This document shows positions 60,470 to 64,000 of a DNA stretch of 64,000 nt, piece after piece. Below the pieces are notes generated by a model that did no database searches, had not been told where the DNA came from, and saw only the letters and a list, made by a program, of their open reading frames with translations. Position 1 is the first letter of the stretch. Every line of letters starts with the position of its first letter. The translations under genes and the position numbers were made by a program. The stretch is from Pseudomonas sp. ok272. GTDB lineage: Bacteria; Pseudomonadota; Gammaproteobacteria; Pseudomonadales; Pseudomonadaceae. The stretch is taken from NCBI RefSeq assembly GCF_900109995.1, contig NZ_FOCB01000011.1, positions 7,133-71,132 on the forward strand, in the 5' to 3' direction.

Positions 60470-61824
60470 CCCGCCACCGGCGTGCGCATGGTGACGAACT
60501 CTTCGGCGGCGGTAGGATGCACGCCGATGGTTTCGTCGAAGTCGCGCTTGGTGGCGCCGGCCTTGAGGGCGATTGCCAACCCCTGGACGATCTCCCCCGC
60601 CTCCGGGCCAACCATGTGGCAACCCAGGACCTTGTCGGTCTTGGCGTCGACCACCAGCTTCATCAGCGTGCGCTCCTGACACTCGGTCAGGGTCAGCTTC
60701 ATCGGCCGGAAGCGGCTTTCGAAGACCTGCACCTCATACCCTTCCTCACGGGCCTGCTCTTCTGTCAGGCCCACGGTGCCGATGTTCGGCAGGCTGAACA
60801 CCGCCGTCGGGATCATCCGGTAGTCCACCTGGCGGTACTGCTCGGGCTTGAACAACCGGCGCGCAACCGCCATGCCTTCGGCCAATGCCACGGGCGTCAA
60901 CTGCACACGGCCAATGACATCGCCAATCGCCAGGATGGAGGGCTCGGTGGTCTGATACAGCTCGTCGACCTCGACGAAGCCTTTCTTGTCGAGCTTGACC
61001 CGGGTGTTCTCCAGGCCCAGGTTGTCCAGCATCGGACGACGCCCAGTGGCGTAGAACACGCAATCGGCCTGCAACTGACGACCATCCTTGAGGGTCACGT
61101 TCAAGCTGCCATCGGCCTGCTTCTCGATGCGCTCGATATCGGCATTGAATTGCAGGTGCATCCCACGCTTAGTCAGCTCCTCCTGCAAATGCTTGCGCAC
61201 CGCACCGTCGAAGCCACGCAGGAACAGATCGCCACGATACAGCAAGGTGGTTTCAGCCCCCAGACCGTGGAAGATCCCGGCGAATTCGACGGCGATGTAG
61301 CCACCCCCCACCACCAACACGCGCTTGGGCAGCTCCTTGAGGAAAAACGCTTCGTTAGAGCTGATGGCGTGCTCGTGTCCCGGGATCTGCGGGATCAGTG
61401 GCCAGCCGCCAACCGCCACCAGAATGCGCTCGGCGCTATAGCGCTGGCCGTTCACTTCCACCGCGTGCGGATCGACCAGCTTCGCGTGCCCTTCATGCAA
61501 GGTCACGCCACTGTTGACCAGCAGATTGCGGTAGATGCCATTGAGGCGGTTGATCTCGCGATCCTTGTTGGCGATCAGCGTCGCCCAATCGAATTTCGCC
61601 TCACCCAGCGACCAACCAAAGCCCGCGGACTGCTCGAAGTCTTCGGCAAAGTGCGCGCCATAGACCAGCAATTTTTTCGGCACGCAGCCGACGTTCACAC
61701 AGGTCCCGCCCAGGTAGCGGCTTTCCGCTACCGCCACTTTCGCACCATAACCGGCCGCGAAGCGTGCCGCTCGTACACCGCCGGAACCGGCGCCAATCAC
61801 ATACAGGTCAAAATCGTAGGCCAT
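60466..61824 (-). CDS. gor: Glutathione reductase
   Basis: The 452-aa flavoenzyme reduces glutathione disulfide with NADPH. The FAD motif is GAGSGGVRAAR (11-21). The redox disulfide is Cys42/Cys47 in GGTCVNVGCVPKK, the NADPH motif is GGGYIAVEFAG, and the catalytic His is in GVHPTAAEEF. Together with ahpCF it fits a peroxide-defence region. It is transcribed alone. Confidence 0.97.
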   Translation of the reverse strand: MAYDFDLYVIGAGSGGVRAARFAAGYGAKVAVAESRYLGGTCVNVGCVPKKLLVYGAHFAEDFEQSAGFGWSLGEAKFDWATLIANKDREINRLNGIYRNLLVNSGVTLHEGHAKLVDPHAVEVNGQRYSAERILVAVGGWPLIPQIPGHEHAISSNEAFFLKELPKRVLVVGGGYIAVEFAGIFHGLGAETTLLYRGDLFLRGFDGAVRKHLQEELTKRGMHLQFNADIERIEKQADGSLNVTLKDGRQLQADCVFYATGRRPMLDNLGLENTRVKLDKKGFVEVDELYQTTEPSILAIGDVIGRVQLTPVALAEGMAVARRLFKPEQYRQVDYRMIPTAVFSLPNIGTVGLTEEQAREEGYEVQVFESRFRPMKLTLTECQERTLMKLVVDAKTDKVLGCHMVGPEAGEIVQGLAIALKAGATKRDFDETIGVHPTAAEEFVTMRTPVAG

Positions 61825-61930
61825 TTCAATCTCCTCGGCAGGTCAACAGCATACCTGCGGACGGCCGCTGAGCAAGCATTGTGCTGAAATGCTCGGACCG
61901 TGCGATGCGCGGCCCAATCTTCGTTTTCGA

Positions 61931-63460
61931 TCAATACCCCTCTGCAGATTGCGTTTTCGATGTCCGCAGAGTGCGCCAAGCAATCAAAATCGCCATGAGT
62001 GCCAAGCCGAACGTCACCCACGAAACCAAACCGATTCCACCTTCGAATGCCCTTCCCGCCTGCGCCATCAACTCCCTTGCTTGATCACCCGACAAGTCTG
62101 CCGCCACATGATAGGCGCCAGACAGCGTCTCACTCGCCAGCATCATCTGCACTTCGCTCAGGAACCCCGGAAGCTGCAATGCACCGCGATAGTAGGCGGT
62201 AACGACACCACCGAGCACTGTCGTCCCCAAAACTACACCCACTTCATAGGCCGTTTCGCTAATGGCCGACGCGGCGCCCGCCTTTGCCGGTGGTGCGGCT
62301 GACAAAATCACATCATTGGACACCGTCGCGATCGCGCCCACGCCAATGTTTAGCAAGGCAAAAGCCACCACTAGAACGGTCAGGCTACTGCCCATGCTGC
62401 CGACCAGCAAAAACGCCGCTCCAGCAAACGCAATCAAAATCGGTATCAGCACATGCACCTGTAATCGCCGTGCGACAGGCACGACCGCCATCCCCACTAC
62501 AATTGCCATGACCTGACCAGGAATCAACGCGAGGCTAGCACTCAAGGGCGACATCTGAAGAACGATCTGCAGGAACTGAGTGGTAAAGAATACGAAGCCG
62601 ACGAGAAACGCGAGACTCATCAAATTGATCGCGACAGAGCCGCTAAAGGTGCCACTGCGGAACAGACTCAGGTCCATCAGCGGCACTGGCAGACGTAACT
62701 GTCGACACACAAACATCCAGCCCGCAACTGCGCCTACTGCAAATACTGTCAGTACCATCCAGTCGAAACCATTACTGGCACTGTGTTTAATGCCATAAAC
62801 AATGGCACCAAGAGCTACCATCGATTGCAGGATGCTTATCGGATCCAACGGTCCTGAAGCATCTCGCTCGGATTCGGGCAACAACAGTGGCCCCAATACC
62901 AGCAGTGGCACCAACACGGGCACCGCCAACAGGAAAATCGACCCCCAACTGAAGAATTCCAGCAACACCCCGCCCACCAAAGGACCGAGTGCCGAGCCGA
63001 CCGTCAACGTCGTTGCCCATATCGCGACTGCTAGTCTTCGCTCTTCTCGGTCCTCGAACACCGAACGTATCAACGCCAGCGTTGAGGGCATCAGCATTGC
63101 ACCGAAAACGCCCATACAAGCTCGCCCGGCAATCAGTTGCGTGGCGGTATCGGAATACGCGGTTAGCACCGACACAATCGCAAAACCCAAGGACCCGATC
63201 AGCAATAACTTACGATGACCGACCCGATCTCCCAGACTGCCCATCGACACCAGCAACCCCGCCAATACCAGCGAATAAGCATCGATCATCCACAGTTGCT
63301 GGCTAGCACTCGGACGCAGGGCCTCGGCAATTTTTGGTAACGCGAATCCAAGCACCGTATTGTCAACTGTCACCAGCAATACAGGCAGCACCAGCACGCT
63401 TAGGCGTAACCAACGCTTTGATCTCGCTCCGCGGTGTGTCGCCTCACTTGTTAATGCCAT
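61931..63460 (-). CDS. MFS drug exporter, DHA2 (14-helix) family
   Basis: The 509-aa proton antiporter has the QacA/SmvA-type layout. MFS motif A is GSLGDRVGHRKLLLIG (near residue 80), and the helix-5 motif C-like segment is ALGPLVGGVLLEFF. Fourteen hydrophobic helices are predicted by eye. TAGGAG lies about 9 bases before the ATG. Base composition is lower in GC than the rest of the window. It follows the truncated oxidoreductase gene by 44 bases and is probably the last gene of that operon, exporting its product or a toxic compound. Confidence 0.9.
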   Translation of the reverse strand: MALTSEATHRGARSKRWLRLSVLVLPVLLVTVDNTVLGFALPKIAEALRPSASQQLWMIDAYSLVLAGLLVSMGSLGDRVGHRKLLLIGSLGFAIVSVLTAYSDTATQLIAGRACMGVFGAMLMPSTLALIRSVFEDREERRLAVAIWATTLTVGSALGPLVGGVLLEFFSWGSIFLLAVPVLVPLLVLGPLLLPESERDASGPLDPISILQSMVALGAIVYGIKHSASNGFDWMVLTVFAVGAVAGWMFVCRQLRLPVPLMDLSLFRSGTFSGSVAINLMSLAFLVGFVFFTTQFLQIVLQMSPLSASLALIPGQVMAIVVGMAVVPVARRLQVHVLIPILIAFAGAAFLLVGSMGSSLTVLVVAFALLNIGVGAIATVSNDVILSAAPPAKAGAASAISETAYEVGVVLGTTVLGGVVTAYYRGALQLPGFLSEVQMMLASETLSGAYHVAADLSGDQARELMAQAGRAFEGGIGLVSWVTFGLALMAILIAWRTLRTSKTQSAEGY

Positions 63461-63504
63461 CGGCAAAACTCCTACTGCACACAAAAAAATTCACGGAACA
63501 TTTT

Positions 63505-64000
63505 TCATTGCACCCGTGAAACCTTTCCTACGCGCTTCCTTGACGAGGATTTAATCAGTTCAGCTATATACCGCGCCAACAATGGTGATTGGTGCAGACC
63601 ATCTCGGTAGGTACCTGTTGCGAGCCAAAGACCTTCGATGCAGCACTCGCCAATCAATGGGAAACCACCTGCTGGAATTGGTCTGTTGCCAACTTGTATG
63701 GAAATTATTTCAGCGCCATGAAGGTCTAGGTTCAATTGATCAACAGCACAATCAAGCAAAAACTGAACATCTGATATGAGAGCCTGTTGCTTTGGCCGCT
63801 CCGAAATAATGTTAGTTGCCCCCAGATACAACACCCCATCCCCACGAGGGACACAGTGTAAGCCACATGCAAAGGCACGATTTGGCGTCCGTATGACCGA
63901 ACTCGGCAAATCAACACCTTCTGGCATCTTTATGAGAATGGAGACGCCATAACCACTGAACAGCGGTGGAATTCTCTTTACGAGTTCATCGAAATCACTG
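63505..64000 (-). CDS. FAD-dependent oxidoreductase (DAO family), N-terminus outside window
   Basis: The frame is open to the right edge, so at least 164 C-terminal residues are present and the start lies beyond 64000. Segments GVLYLGATNIISE and LWLATGTYRDGLHQSPLLA are typical of D-amino-acid-oxidase-fold enzymes such as glycine oxidase ThiO. The ATG at 63927 is internal. GC is clearly lower (about half) than in the core genes. It is followed by the MFS exporter gene. Confidence 0.82.
   Translation of the reverse strand, partial: SDFDELVKRIPPLFSGYGVSILIKMPEGVDLPSSVIRTPNRAFACGLHCVPRGDGVLYLGATNIISERPKQQALISDVQFLLDCAVDQLNLDLHGAEIISIQVGNRPIPAGGFPLIGECCIEGLWLATGTYRDGLHQSPLLARYIAELIKSSSRKRVGKVSRVQ

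Overview
The window is chromosomal DNA of a fluorescent Pseudomonas, most likely the P. fluorescens group. Three things point there: uniformly high GC with Pseudomonas codon use, many short REP/BIME palindromes of the GTGGGAGCGNGC...GCTCCCAC type, and blocks in the P. aeruginosa order (ldcA, dnaQ, rnhA, methyltransferase, gloB, mltD, nppA1A2BCD). No rRNA, tRNA or CRISPR array was seen, and no intact prophage or insertion sequence.

Layout. 0-11.3 kb: a small exported peptide, an exported lactonase-like beta-propeller, a DUF5629-type gene, a 1554-residue DUF6543/dermonecrotic-toxin-like protein, an MMPL/RND transporter paired with a YCF48-type propeller protein, and a four-copy tandem array of a 134-bp REP unit. 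11.3-25.2 kb: housekeeping genes (pepN, a DUF2797 gene, yeaC, a rhomboid protease, a metallophosphoesterase, nadK, a DUF1853 gene), a hairpin-rich intergenic repeat, a ChrR-type flavin reductase, a LysR regulator, ldcA overlapping a GNAT gene, and dnaQ. 25.5-34.1 kb: a complete catBCA-benR-benABCD block that takes benzoate to the beta-ketoadipate pathway. Matching BenR and CatR operators are visible, but no benzoate transporter is. The block lies between dnaQ and rnhA, which are neighbours in P. aeruginosa.

34.3-45.6 kb: rnhA, a methyltransferase gene, gloB, mltD and the peptide/peptidyl-nucleoside ABC importer nppA1A2BCD. 45.6-52.1 kb: a second tandem REP array, an isoquinoline-oxidoreductase-like molybdenum enzyme pair, a decayed FecI-type sigma factor start below a Fur-like box, an AraC regulator, a LysE exporter, a small Cys/Arg-rich protein and a dienelactone hydrolase. 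52.4-55.9 kb: a PotF-like binding protein and a PuuB-like oxidase, with a divergent LysR gene. 55.9-61.8 kb: oxidative-stress genes ahpC (with a 37-bp OxyR-like site), ahpF and gor. Between ahpC and gor sits a divergent pair, a complete tyrosine recombinase and a KfrA-like coiled-coil DNA-binding protein with two inverted repeats in its leader. 61.9-64 kb: the start of what looks like an accessory operon of lower GC, with an MFS exporter downstream of an FAD oxidoreductase cut by the window edge.

Most starts given are the ATG with the best ribosome-binding site, which is often downstream of the longest possible start.
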